Source: Bacteroidales bacterium UBA2939
GTDB lineage: Bacteria; Bacteroidota; Bacteroidia; Bacteroidales; P3
Direction of reading: 5' to 3'
Length of the DNA: 6,274 bases
Assembly: GCA_002349055.1 (NCBI GenBank)
Contig: DECD01000030.1
Span: 15,730 to 22,003 of the forward strand
Position 1 is the first letter of the stretch. Every line of letters starts with the position of its first letter. The notes beneath the pieces were generated by a model, which worked only from the letters and a program-made list of their open reading frames with translations, was not told the DNA's origin and made no database searches. The position numbers and the translations under genes were made by a program. Below, in pieces: positions 1 to 5,699 of the stretch.

Positions 1-462
1 CAGTACACCCTCACCGTCCTCAGTGCCAACGAGACCATGGGCACCGTCACCGGCGGCGGCGCCTACAACGAAGGCTCCATCGTCACCATCACCGCCAGGC
101 CCAACGCGGGCTACCGCTTCTCGCAGTGGAGCGACGGCGACACCAATGCCTCGCGCACCATCACCGTGACGGAAGATGCTACCTTTGTCGCCACCTTCGA
201 GGTCGACGTGGCCATCGACGACGTATCAACGTATCAACGTATCAACGTCTACCCCAACCCCGCCACCGACCATGTGACCCTCACCGGCATTGCCGTCGGC
301 TCCCGAGTGACCCTCATCGACGCCGCCGGTCGTCAGCAAGGCATCTGGACCGTCACTGGCGAGCAGATGACCCTCGACGTCAGTCGCTTGGCCTCTGGAC
401 AGTACTTCCTCCGCATCAGTGGCGCAGATGTCAACACGGTGAAGAAACTCATCGTAGAGTAA
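1..462 (+). CDS. T9SS cargo protein, C-terminal part (InlB-like repeat domain plus type A sorting domain), 5' truncated
   Basis: The frame is open from the first base, so the gene begins before the window; 153 C-terminal residues are visible. Residues 1 to about 68 (from QYTLTV to ATFE) look like one divergent InlB B-repeat / Flg_new_2-type beta domain: G-rich turn, GSIVTITA, AGYRFSQWSDG, then TITVTEDATFVATFE. Residues 69-80 are a short linker. Residues 81-153 match a type A T9SS sorting domain: NVYPNPATD near its start, VTLIDAAGR in the middle, SGQYFLRI and a final VKKLIVE. In T9SS species this domain directs export across the outer membrane and is cleaved, leaving the cargo secreted or attached to the cell surface. 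The catalytic or binding part would lie upstream and is not visible, so the specific function is unknown. The linker is encoded by an 8-bp tandem repeat (222-248). A strong terminator follows at 506-545. Confidence 0.9.
   Translation, partial: QYTLTVLSANETMGTVTGGGAYNEGSIVTITARPNAGYRFSQWSDGDTNASRTITVTEDATFVATFEVDVAIDDVSTYQRINVYPNPATDHVTLTGIAVGSRVTLIDAAGRQQGIWTVTGEQMTLDVSRLASGQYFLRISGADVNTVKKLIVE
222..248 (+). repeat. 8-bp tandem repeat (cgtatcaa x3 plus cgt) inside the T9SS cargo gene
   Basis: The unit cgtatcaa occurs perfectly at 222-229, 230-237 and 238-245, followed by a partial cgt. It encodes residues 75-82 (VSTYQRIN), exactly between the repeat domain and the T9SS sorting domain. The unit is not a multiple of three, so only changes of three copies keep the frame. 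With zero copies the gene would still read in frame (DDVYPNP), which suggests the repeat was added at the domain boundary. Confidence 0.9.
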
Positions 463-505
463 TTCTGCAATCATCAACCTGTAAACCAACGGGTTGAATC
501 CTTTG

Positions 506-545
506 GGCCGCACGCAGCGTAAACGCTCCGTGCGGCCTTTTTTTT
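506..545 (+). terminator. Rho-independent terminator of the T9SS cargo gene
   Basis: A perfect 9-bp GC-rich stem (ggccgcacg at 506-514 with cgtgcggcc at 529-537) continues past one C/C mismatch into a 4-bp inner stem (agcg/cgct) with a taaa loop. Eight T residues follow at 538-545. It lies 44 bp after the stop codon and is the clearest terminator in the window, so transcription of the cargo gene should end here and nadB should need its own promoter. Confidence 0.93.
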
Positions 546-593
546 AACATTTTCAACTACCTGAAAATAAACCCCTTCGAGATACCAACTCTT

Positions 594-668
594 TACCATC
601 TCCTTATCATCTCCTACCCAACTCCTACCCAACTCCCACCATGGTAGGAGATGGTAGGTCGGTGGGAG
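594..668. repeat. Intergenic 11-bp tandem repeat with nested, competing inverted repeats
   Basis: Two exact copies of ctcctacccaa lie at 611-621 and 622-632, followed by a degenerate third unit at 633-643. Several arms pair with the purine-rich right half: 608-618 with 643-653 (11 bp, perfect), 594-603 with 647-656 (10 bp, perfect), and 633-640 with 661-668 (8 bp, perfect). The stretch 633-650 is also an 18-bp near-palindrome around accatggt. The pairings overlap and cannot all form together. It lies between the cargo-gene terminator and the nadB promoter and has no coding capacity. Function unknown; it may be a dispersed intergenic repeat. Confidence 0.75.
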
Positions 669-692
669 GGAGAGGGTGTTGCGAAAGTTTTT

Positions 693-723
693 TTTGAATA
701 GCTAATATTATTTAGTATATTTG
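693..723 (+). promoter_or_regulatory. Bacteroidota-type promoter of nadB
   Basis: The -33 element TTTG (693-696) and the -7 element TATATTTG (716-723) are separated by 19 bp. This matches the established Bacteroidota primary sigma factor consensus TTTG-N(about 19-21)-TAnnTTTG. Transcription would begin only a few bases downstream, near 727-730, leaving a leader of about 10-20 nt before the nadB start codon. Confidence 0.8.
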
Positions 724-737
724 CAGCTGTTATTAAA

Positions 738-2318
738 ATGATAATTATGCGACATGAAGTTGATTTCTTGGTAGTTGGCTCGGGAATAGCGGGGTTGAGT
801 TTCGCCTTGAAGGTGGCACCCTACGGCAAGGTGTGCGTCCTGACGAAGGGTGACGCCGCCGAGGGTTCGACGCGCTACGCCCAGGGCGGTATCGCCGCGG
901 TGATGTACGACTCGGACTCGTTCGACAAGCATATCCACGACACGCTGGTTGCGGGCGACGGCATCTGCGACCGCGAAGTGGTGGAGATGACCATCCGCGA
1001 GGCCCCCGACCGCATCCGCGAGCTGGTGCAATACGGTGTCAATTTCGACCGCGAGGGTGGGGGAGAGCGCTTTGACCTGCACCGCGAGGGCGGCCACTCG
1101 GAGTTCCGCATTCTGCACCACAAGGACAACACGGGCGAGGAGATTGAGCGCGGGTTGCTCGAGGCCGCCCGCCAGCATCCCAACATAGAGATTAAGGAAC
1201 GCCAGTTCGCTATCGACATCATCACGCAGCACCATCTGGGACAGCGAGTCACGAAGCACACGCCCGACATCGAGTGCTATGGTGTCTACGCGCTGGACTG
1301 CGACACCAACCGCATCGACACCTACCTGGCCAAGGTGACGTTGCTGGCCACTGGCGGCATGGGCAATGTGTATAGCACGACGACGACGCCCGTGATAAGC
1401 ACCGGCGACGGCGTGGCTATGGTCCACCGTGCCCGCGGCGTGCTGAGTGACTTGGAATTCATGCAGTTCCACCCGACGAGCCTGTACAATCCCGCCGAGA
1501 AACCGGCCTTCCTCATCACCGAGGCCATGCGTGGCGCCGGAGCCATACTGAAGGACCGCGACGGGAAGGAGTTCATGCAGAAATACGACAGCCGCCTGAG
1601 TCTGGCGCCGCGCGACATTGTGGCCCGCGCCATCGACAACGAGATGAAACTGAGCGGCAAGGACTACCTATACCTCGACGCCCGCGGCATCGGCAAGAAG
1701 CACCTCATAGAGGGTTTCCCCACCATCTACGCCAAGTGCCTGAGCATAGGCATAGACATTACGAGGGACATGATACCCATCCGCCCGGCGGCGCACTACC
1801 AGTGCGGCGGCATCAAGGTGGACCGCAATGGCGAGAGCTCGATACACCACCTCTATGCTGCGGGCGAATGCAGCTGCACGGGGTTGCACGGTGGCAACCG
1901 CCTGGCCAGCAACTCGTTGCTTGAGGCGGTGGTGTATGCCCACAATGCCGCCATGTCGGCGATTAATCAGATTACCCAGAATACTCCGAGTACTCTGAAT
2001 AATCAGGTCCCCGACTGGAATGCCGAGGGCATGGTGCTGAACGAGGAGATGGTGCTCATTACGCAGACGAAGAAAGAGTTGCAGGAAATCATGTCGAACT
2101 ATGTGGGTATTGTGCGCAGCGACTTGCGTTTGCAGAGGGCTTTCGACAGGTTGAACCTGATTTTCCGCGAGACGGAGGACTTGTACAACCGTAGCGTGCT
2201 GACGGAGCCGTTGAGCGAGTTGCGCAACCTCATTGCCTGCGCCTATCTGATTATCAAGATGGCGAGGGCGAGACGGGAAAATGTCGGCTTGCATTATTCA
2301 ACAAGTTTAAAGGATTAG
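738..2318 (+). CDS. nadB: L-aspartate oxidase NadB
   Basis: This FAD-dependent enzyme oxidises L-aspartate to iminoaspartate, which NadA condenses with dihydroxyacetone phosphate to quinolinate in de novo NAD synthesis; it acts in the cytoplasm. At 526 residues it has normal family length. The FAD-binding dinucleotide motif GSGIAGLS is at residues 14-21, followed by STRYAQGGIAA (44-54). Residues matching the E. coli active-site set are all present: E117 in HREGGHS, H245 in QFHPT, R292 in APRDIVARA, H353 in AAHYQCGG and R388 in HGGNRLASNSLLEA. The HYQCGG and HGGNRLASNS forms favour NadB over SdhA/FrdA, and no membrane partner genes are nearby. From about residue 435 the helical C-terminal domain of the flavoprotein family follows. 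ATG 738 gives the longest form; ATG 747, giving MRHEVDFLVVGSG, is equally plausible and leaves a more usual leader. nadA and nadC are not in the window. Confidence 0.96.
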   Translation: MIIMRHEVDFLVVGSGIAGLSFALKVAPYGKVCVLTKGDAAEGSTRYAQGGIAAVMYDSDSFDKHIHDTLVAGDGICDREVVEMTIREAPDRIRELVQYGVNFDREGGGERFDLHREGGHSEFRILHHKDNTGEEIERGLLEAARQHPNIEIKERQFAIDIITQHHLGQRVTKHTPDIECYGVYALDCDTNRIDTYLAKVTLLATGGMGNVYSTTTTPVISTGDGVAMVHRARGVLSDLEFMQFHPTSLYNPAEKPAFLITEAMRGAGAILKDRDGKEFMQKYDSRLSLAPRDIVARAIDNEMKLSGKDYLYLDARGIGKKHLIEGFPTIYAKCLSIGIDITRDMIPIRPAAHYQCGGIKVDRNGESSIHHLYAAGECSCTGLHGGNRLASNSLLEAVVYAHNAAMSAINQITQNTPSTLNNQVPDWNAEGMVLNEEMVLITQTKKELQEIMSNYVGIVRSDLRLQRAFDRLNLIFRETEDLYNRSVLTEPLSELRNLIACAYLIIKMARARRENVGLHYSTSLKD

Positions 2319-2328
2319 TGGTCGATGG

Positions 2329-2459
2329 CTCCCCGCCTTCGGCGGAAATCTTGGAAATCATGGAAATAAAGATGTATACCTTCGTTGATGTCGGTTAAAT
2401 CTTGGAAATCTAATAAAATCTGGATTCCTTCGGATTTCCAGGATTTCGCGGAGCGGGAG
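2329..2459. repeat. Imperfect inverted repeat (about 130 bp) with an extra direct copy, between nadB and atpE
   Basis: The left end (ctccc at 2329-2333, then gaaatcttggaaatc at 2345-2359) is repeated in inverse at the right end (gatttccaggatttc at 2433-2447, then gggag at 2455-2459). The 15-bp cores differ at one base. A second direct copy of the 14-mer aaatcttggaaatc is at 2397-2410, so either copy can pair with the single inverted copy. A small GC hairpin, ccgcc-ttc-ggcgg (2333-2345), sits in the left arm without a following T tract. No gene is visible. The layout resembles a small non-autonomous dispersed repeat or a structured nadB 3' end; no clear target-site duplication was found. Confidence 0.6.
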
Positions 2460-2513
2460 ATGAAAGTTTAAAAGTTTTTTGTGGATTTTAACATTTATGT
2501 CGAAATTTTTCCT

Positions 2514-2521
2514 TATTTTTG
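2514..2521 (+). promoter_or_regulatory. Probable promoter -7 element for the atpEFHAG cluster
   Basis: TATTTTTG fits the Bacteroidota -7 consensus TAnnTTTG and lies 49 bp before the atpE start. The -33 region is weak: no TTTG occurs at the expected spacing, only T-rich sequence (for example 2486-2490), and the nearest TTTG (2478-2481) is 32 bp away, which is too far. The AT-rich surroundings and the position before the first atp gene support a promoter, but its strength cannot be judged. Confidence 0.55.
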
Positions 2522-2570
2522 CACCCTAAATTGATAACAATAATTGTTTAACAATATAATACTAAACAAC

Positions 2571-2828
2571 ATGACATCATTATTGATTCTTTTGCAGGCT
2601 GCCGCAAGCATGGCTTGGGGTTACCTGGGAGCAGCGGTCGGAGCCGGCCTCGCCACCATTGGCGCCGGTATCGGCATTGGTAAAATCGGTCAGGGCGCTA
2701 TGGAAGGCATTGCCCGTCAGCCCGAAGCCGGTGGCACCATCCGCTCGACGATGATTATCGCCGCCGCTCTGGTGGAAGGCGTCGCCTTCTTCGCCGTGGT
2801 TATCTGCTTCCTTATTGCAGTGAAGTAA
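2571..2828 (+). CDS. atpE: ATP synthase F0 subunit c (proton-ring subunit)
   Basis: An 85-residue membrane hairpin that assembles into the rotating c-ring of F1F0 ATP synthase in the inner membrane. Helix 1 (about residues 15-40) carries the glycine/alanine-rich pattern GAGLATIGAGIGIG for tight helix packing. The polar loop ARQPEA (48-53) contacts gamma and epsilon. Helix 2 (about 60-83) carries the essential ion-binding carboxylate E69 in AALVEGVAFF. By comparison with the Na+-type c subunit of Ilyobacter, the positions of its Q32 and S66 are here I36 and G70, so the Na+ ligands are missing and proton coupling is inferred. ATG 2571 was chosen because it begins directly at the hydrophobic N-terminus; an upstream in-frame TTG (2544) would only add an unlikely asparagine-rich tail. 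It is the first gene of the cluster here, without atpB before it. Confidence 0.96.
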   Translation: MTSLLILLQAAASMAWGYLGAAVGAGLATIGAGIGIGKIGQGAMEGIARQPEAGGTIRSTMIIAAALVEGVAFFAVVICFLIAVK

Positions 2829-2851
2829 GGGCTGCACAAAACACACACTAC

Positions 2852-2876
2852 GGGCCGGCGATTGGCCGGCCCTTTT
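2852..2876 (+). terminator. GC-rich hairpin with short T tract directly after atpE (partial terminator or 3' stabiliser)
   Basis: A perfect 8-bp stem (gggccggc at 2852-2859 with gccggccc at 2865-2872) with a 5-nt loop is followed by only four T residues. It lies 23 bp after the atpE stop and before atpF, inside what should be one transcription unit. The short T tract suggests leaky termination, or an RNA 3' end that protects an atpE-only transcript. Either would raise the amount of subunit c, needed in about 8-15 copies per enzyme. The structure is seen; the role is inferred. Confidence 0.65.
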
Positions 2877-2886
2877 GAAGAATTAA

Positions 2887-2950
2887 AGTTTAAGGTTTAA
2901 AGTTTAAGGTCTAAGGATTCAATTGCATGATTCTTAATTCTTAATTCTTA
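2887..2950. repeat. Two 7-bp-period tandem arrays in the atpE-atpF gap
   Basis: Four heptamers of the form rgtytaa run from 2887 to 2914 (agtttaa, ggtttaa, agtttaa, ggtctaa). After a 15-bp spacer come three exact copies of attctta (2930-2950), ending nine bases before the atpF start codon. The DNA is non-coding and strongly AT-rich. The first array uses the same ggtttaa unit as the array in the atpH-atpA gap. Confidence 0.85.
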
Positions 2951-2959
2951 ATATGAACT

Positions 2960-3460
2960 ATGAACAACCCATTAATTAGTCCCGGCATTGGTACGTTCTT
3001 CTGGATGCTTGTATCGTTCGCCATCCTGGCCTTTATTCTCAAGAAGTGGGGCTGGCCCATGATTCTGGAGGCGCTGCACAAGAGAGAGGAGGCCATCACC
3101 GTTTCGCTCAACGAGGCCGCCAAAGCCCGTGAGGAGATGAAACACCTGGTGGCCCACAACGAGGAACTGCTGCGCCAGGCCAAAATTGAGCGCGACGAGA
3201 TGCTGCGCTCGGCCCGCCTCACCAGCGAACAGATTGTGGAGGATGCCCGCAACAAGGCCACCGAGGAAGCCAACCGCATCATCGATACCGCTCGCGAAAA
3301 CATCAACTACGAGAAACTCAAGGCCATGCACGAACTGAAGAACCAGGTGGCCAACCTGAGCATCGAGATTGCCGAAAAGCTTATCCGTGCCGAACTGAGC
3401 GACAAGTCCAAGGCCGACGCCCTGATTCAGAAGGAACTCGAACTCATGGAACTGAAATAA
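2960..3460 (+). CDS. atpF: ATP synthase F0 subunit b (peripheral stalk)
   Basis: The 166-residue protein has the standard b-subunit layout. A single N-terminal membrane segment (about residues 11-28, GTFFWMLVSFAILAFIL) is followed by a charged boundary KKWGWP. From about residue 36 there is a long, Glu/Lys/Arg/Ala-rich helix likely to form the right-handed coiled coil of the stator (EEAITVSLNEAAKAREEM and onward). The C-terminal VANLSIEIAEKLIRAEL (130-146) is the conserved part that meets subunit delta. Two b subunits hold the alpha/beta head still while the c-ring turns. ATG 2960 puts the membrane helix at the usual distance from the N-terminus. No Shine-Dalgarno sequence is seen. The gene is 131 bp from atpE, a gap filled by a hairpin and heptamer arrays, and only 10 bp from atpH. 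Confidence 0.95.
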   Translation: MNNPLISPGIGTFFWMLVSFAILAFILKKWGWPMILEALHKREEAITVSLNEAAKAREEMKHLVAHNEELLRQAKIERDEMLRSARLTSEQIVEDARNKATEEANRIIDTARENINYEKLKAMHELKNQVANLSIEIAEKLIRAELSDKSKADALIQKELELMELK

Positions 3461-3470
3461 ACGTTGAGAG

Positions 3471-4028
3471 ATGAACAACTACCAGATAAACTCGCACTAC
3501 GCCAAAGCCCTCCTCCTCCTGGCCAAAGACCTGGGAATGGAGGACCGTGTGGCAGAGGACATGAGGCTCGTCGGCAAGGTGTGGAATGAGAACCGCGAGC
3601 TCAACGCGTTGTTCGCCAATCCCGTCATCAGAAGTGACAAGAAGGTGGCCATCGTGGAGGAACTGTTCGAGGGTAAGGTGGGCAAGGAGACGATGGCGTT
3701 CCTGGTGTTTGTCACCAGGCGGAGCCGCACGGTGCATATGCGCGGCATTGCAGAGAGCTTCATGAACATGTATCGCGACTACCGCGGCATCGTCTTGAGC
3801 GACTTTGTGACGCACCAGCCCATCGACGATGTGGCGCGCCAGATGGTGACCCGGATGGTGGCCGAATATACCGGAAAGACAGTGGAACTGCACGACCGCA
3901 CCGACCCCAAGATGCTGGGATGCTTCAAACTGGAGTTCGACGGTAAGATGTACGACGCTCGCATCCGCACCAAGATACGCCGCATGCGCATCGAGTTTGC
4001 AAAGAATGATTACGAAAGAAAGTTATAA
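3471..4028 (+). CDS. atpH: ATP synthase F1 subunit delta (OSCP)
   Basis: The 185-residue length is normal for delta. It joins the top of the alpha/beta hexamer to the b-subunit stalk. The N-terminal helical domain (about 1-105) starts with SHYAKALLLLA, matching the family's YA.AL pattern, and includes the family's NPVI motif (50-53). The C-terminal domain contains the delta signature region DPKMLGCFKLEFDGKMYDAR (145-164) followed by TKIRRM. In this signature a Cys (151) stands where a second Gly is common, an acceptable small change. It begins 10 bp after atpF, so the two are surely co-transcribed and probably translationally linked. An 88-bp repeat-rich gap separates it from atpA. Confidence 0.94.
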   Translation: MNNYQINSHYAKALLLLAKDLGMEDRVAEDMRLVGKVWNENRELNALFANPVIRSDKKVAIVEELFEGKVGKETMAFLVFVTRRSRTVHMRGIAESFMNMYRDYRGIVLSDFVTHQPIDDVARQMVTRMVAEYTGKTVELHDRTDPKMLGCFKLEFDGKMYDARIRTKIRRMRIEFAKNDYERKL

Positions 4029-4029
4029 T

Positions 4030-4105
4030 GGTTTAAGGTTTAGGGTTTAAGGTTGAAGGGGTGTGGTCCCGAGAACCGAGAACCGTAAACGGTAAACCGT
4101 AAACC
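4030..4105. repeat. Opposed heptamer arrays forming an imperfect hairpin in the atpH-atpA gap
   Basis: Four ggtttaa-type heptamers (4030-4057: ggtttaa, ggtttag, ggtttaa, ggttgaa) are followed by five heptamers of opposite sense (4071-4105: gagaacc twice, gtaaacg, gtaaacc twice). The second array's last 21 bases are complementary to 4030-4050 at 17 of 21 positions, giving three 5-6-bp helices broken by mismatches at a 7-bp period. The transcript could therefore fold into a long bulged hairpin ending 11 nt before the atpA start codon. Possible roles include setting atpA translation or an RNA processing site; this is inference. Confidence 0.8.
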
Positions 4106-4116
4106 AAAAGAAGAAT

Positions 4117-5697
4117 ATGTCAGATATTAAGCCTGCCGAAGTATCGGCAATATTGAAAAAGCAACTGGCCGATGTCAGCATCGACACCCAGCTCGAGGAG
4201 GTGGGTTCGGTTCTCACCGTCGGCGACGGCATTGCCCGTGTCTATGGCCTCAACAACGCCCAGAGCGGCGAGCTGGTGGAGTTTGACAACGGCAGCCACG
4301 GTATCGTCCAAAACCTTGAGGAGGACAACGTCGGCGTCGTGATGCTCGGCGATGTGAGCACCATCAACGAGGGCGATGTCGTGAAGCGTACCCGCCGCAT
4401 TGCCTCGCTGAAGGTTGGCGAAGGACTGCTGGGTCGTGTCATCAACACCATCGGACAACCCATCGACGGCAAAGGCCCCATCGAGGGAGAGCTGTTTGAA
4501 ATGCCGCTGGAGCGCAAAGCCCCCGGCGTCATCTACCGTCAGCCTGTGGAGCAGCCCTTGCAGACGGGTATCAAGGCCATCGACTCGATGATTCCCATCG
4601 GTCGCGGCCAGCGCGAGCTTATCATCGGCGACCGCCAGACGGGTAAGACCGCCATTGCCATCGACACCATCATCAACCAGAAGAACAACTACGAGGCAGG
4701 CGACCCTGTCTACTGTATTTATGTGGCTTGCGGACAGAAGGGTTCGACCGTGGCCAACCTGGTGAAGAACCTGGAGGAGAAAGGCGCCATGGAATACACC
4801 ATCGTTGTGGCTGCCACCGCCAGTGACCCTGCCGCCATGCAGTTCTATGCCCCGTTTGCCGGTGCTGCCATCGGCGAATATTTCCGCGACACGGGACGCA
4901 ACGCCCTGGTCATCTACGACGACCTCTCGAAGCAGGCTGTGGCCTACCGCGAGGTCTCGTTGCTGCTCCGTCGCCCGCCGGGACGCGAGGCTTACCCCGG
5001 TGATGTGTTCTACCTCCATAGCCGTCTGCTGGAGCGTGCCGCCCGCATCATCCAGAACGACCAGATTGCCGCCCAGATGAACGACCTGCCCGCCTCGCTG
5101 CAAGGCAAAGTCCGCGGCGGTGGTTCGCTGACGGCTCTCCCCATCATCGAGACCCAAGCCGGCGACGTCTCCGCCTATATCCCCACCAACGTCATCTCCA
5201 TCACCGACGGCCAGATATTCCTCGAGACCAACCTCTTCAACAGCGGTGTGCGTCCCGCCATCAACGTCGGTATCTCGGTGAGCCGTGTGGGTGGTAAGGC
5301 CCAGATTAAGTCGATGAAGAAGATTGCCGGTACGCTGAAGATTGACCAAGCGCAGTACCGCGAGCTGGAAGCTTTCTCGAAGTTTGGCTCCGACCTCGAT
5401 GCCGCCACCAAGGCGGTGCTCGACAAGGGTGCCCGCAACGTCGAGGTGCTGAAGCAGCCCCAGTACAGCCCCATGCCTGTGGAAGAGCAGGTGGCCATCA
5501 TCTACTGCGGCACCAACGGCCTGCTCCAGAAAGTGCCCACCGACAAGGTGCGCTCCTTCGAGAAGGAATTCCTCTTCACCATGCGCAGCCAGCATGCTGA
5601 TATTCTCGCCAACCTCCGTGCCGGAAAACTGGTCGACAGCGACCTCGCCACCATGAAGGAACTCGCCCTCGACTTCGCCGACCGATACAAGAAATAA
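4117..5697 (+). CDS. atpA: ATP synthase F1 subunit alpha
   Basis: A 526-residue protein of normal length for Bacteroidota alpha. Alpha alternates with beta in the cytoplasmic head and binds non-catalytic nucleotides. The N-terminal beta-barrel covers about residues 25-95 (VGDGIARVYGL, GIVQNLEEDNVGVVMLGD). The nucleotide-binding domain has Walker A GDRQTGKT at 171-178, the Walker B-like strand ALVIYDDLSK at 263-272, and GSLTALPIIETQAGDVSAYI at 336-355. The alpha/beta family signature PAINVGISVS (380-389) is followed by R390, the arginine finger that reaches into the beta catalytic site. The C-terminal helical domain runs from about 395 to the end. All key residues are present, so the enzyme should be functional. 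The long leader gap with a possible hairpin suggests separate control of translation. atpG follows after two bases. Confidence 0.97.
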   Translation: MSDIKPAEVSAILKKQLADVSIDTQLEEVGSVLTVGDGIARVYGLNNAQSGELVEFDNGSHGIVQNLEEDNVGVVMLGDVSTINEGDVVKRTRRIASLKVGEGLLGRVINTIGQPIDGKGPIEGELFEMPLERKAPGVIYRQPVEQPLQTGIKAIDSMIPIGRGQRELIIGDRQTGKTAIAIDTIINQKNNYEAGDPVYCIYVACGQKGSTVANLVKNLEEKGAMEYTIVVAATASDPAAMQFYAPFAGAAIGEYFRDTGRNALVIYDDLSKQAVAYREVSLLLRRPPGREAYPGDVFYLHSRLLERAARIIQNDQIAAQMNDLPASLQGKVRGGGSLTALPIIETQAGDVSAYIPTNVISITDGQIFLETNLFNSGVRPAINVGISVSRVGGKAQIKSMKKIAGTLKIDQAQYRELEAFSKFGSDLDAATKAVLDKGARNVEVLKQPQYSPMPVEEQVAIIYCGTNGLLQKVPTDKVRSFEKEFLFTMRSQHADILANLRAGKLVDSDLATMKELALDFADRYKK

Positions 5698-5699
5698 TT

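Noticed and set aside
126..497. 123-codon plus-strand frame overlapping the T9SS cargo gene
   Set aside because: The translation is an Arg/His/Pro-rich frameshift product of the real gene. It matters only as the reading frame that would be entered if one 8-bp repeat copy were lost.
708..1472. 254-codon minus-strand frame across the nadB promoter and 5' half, and similar antisense frames at 1668-2294 and 3444-3893
   Set aside because: All are shadows of nadB or atpH with His/Val/Ala-rich, domain-free translations; no promoter or independent gene context supports them.
2333..2345. ccgcc-ttc-ggcgg hairpin as the nadB terminator
   Set aside because: The stem is only 5 bp and is followed by aaatc rather than a T tract, so it does not meet the criteria for an intrinsic terminator on its own.
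2544..2570. Upstream TTG start for atpE
   Set aside because: It would add MFNNIILNN before the normal N-terminus and lies only about 22 bp from the promoter -7 element; ATG 2571 gives the usual length and start of subunit c.
2953..2979. Eight-codon frame (MNYEQPIN) overlapping the atpF start
   Set aside because: It is too short and common by chance in AT-rich leaders; nothing supports translation, though it could in principle reduce atpF initiation.
4037..4050. Telomere-like tttaggg sequence
   Set aside because: Only one such unit occurs, inside a bacterial intergenic heptamer array; it is a variant of ggtttaa, not a telomere.
2329..4105. CRISPR array from the several short repeats
   Set aside because: Units are 7-14 bp, mostly adjacent without unique spacers, and there are no cas genes.
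4120..5595. 491-codon open frame on the minus strand across atpA
   Set aside because: It lies wholly antisense to a gene with unmistakable alpha-subunit motifs. Long antisense frames are expected from GC-rich codon use, and the translation shows no recognisable domain.
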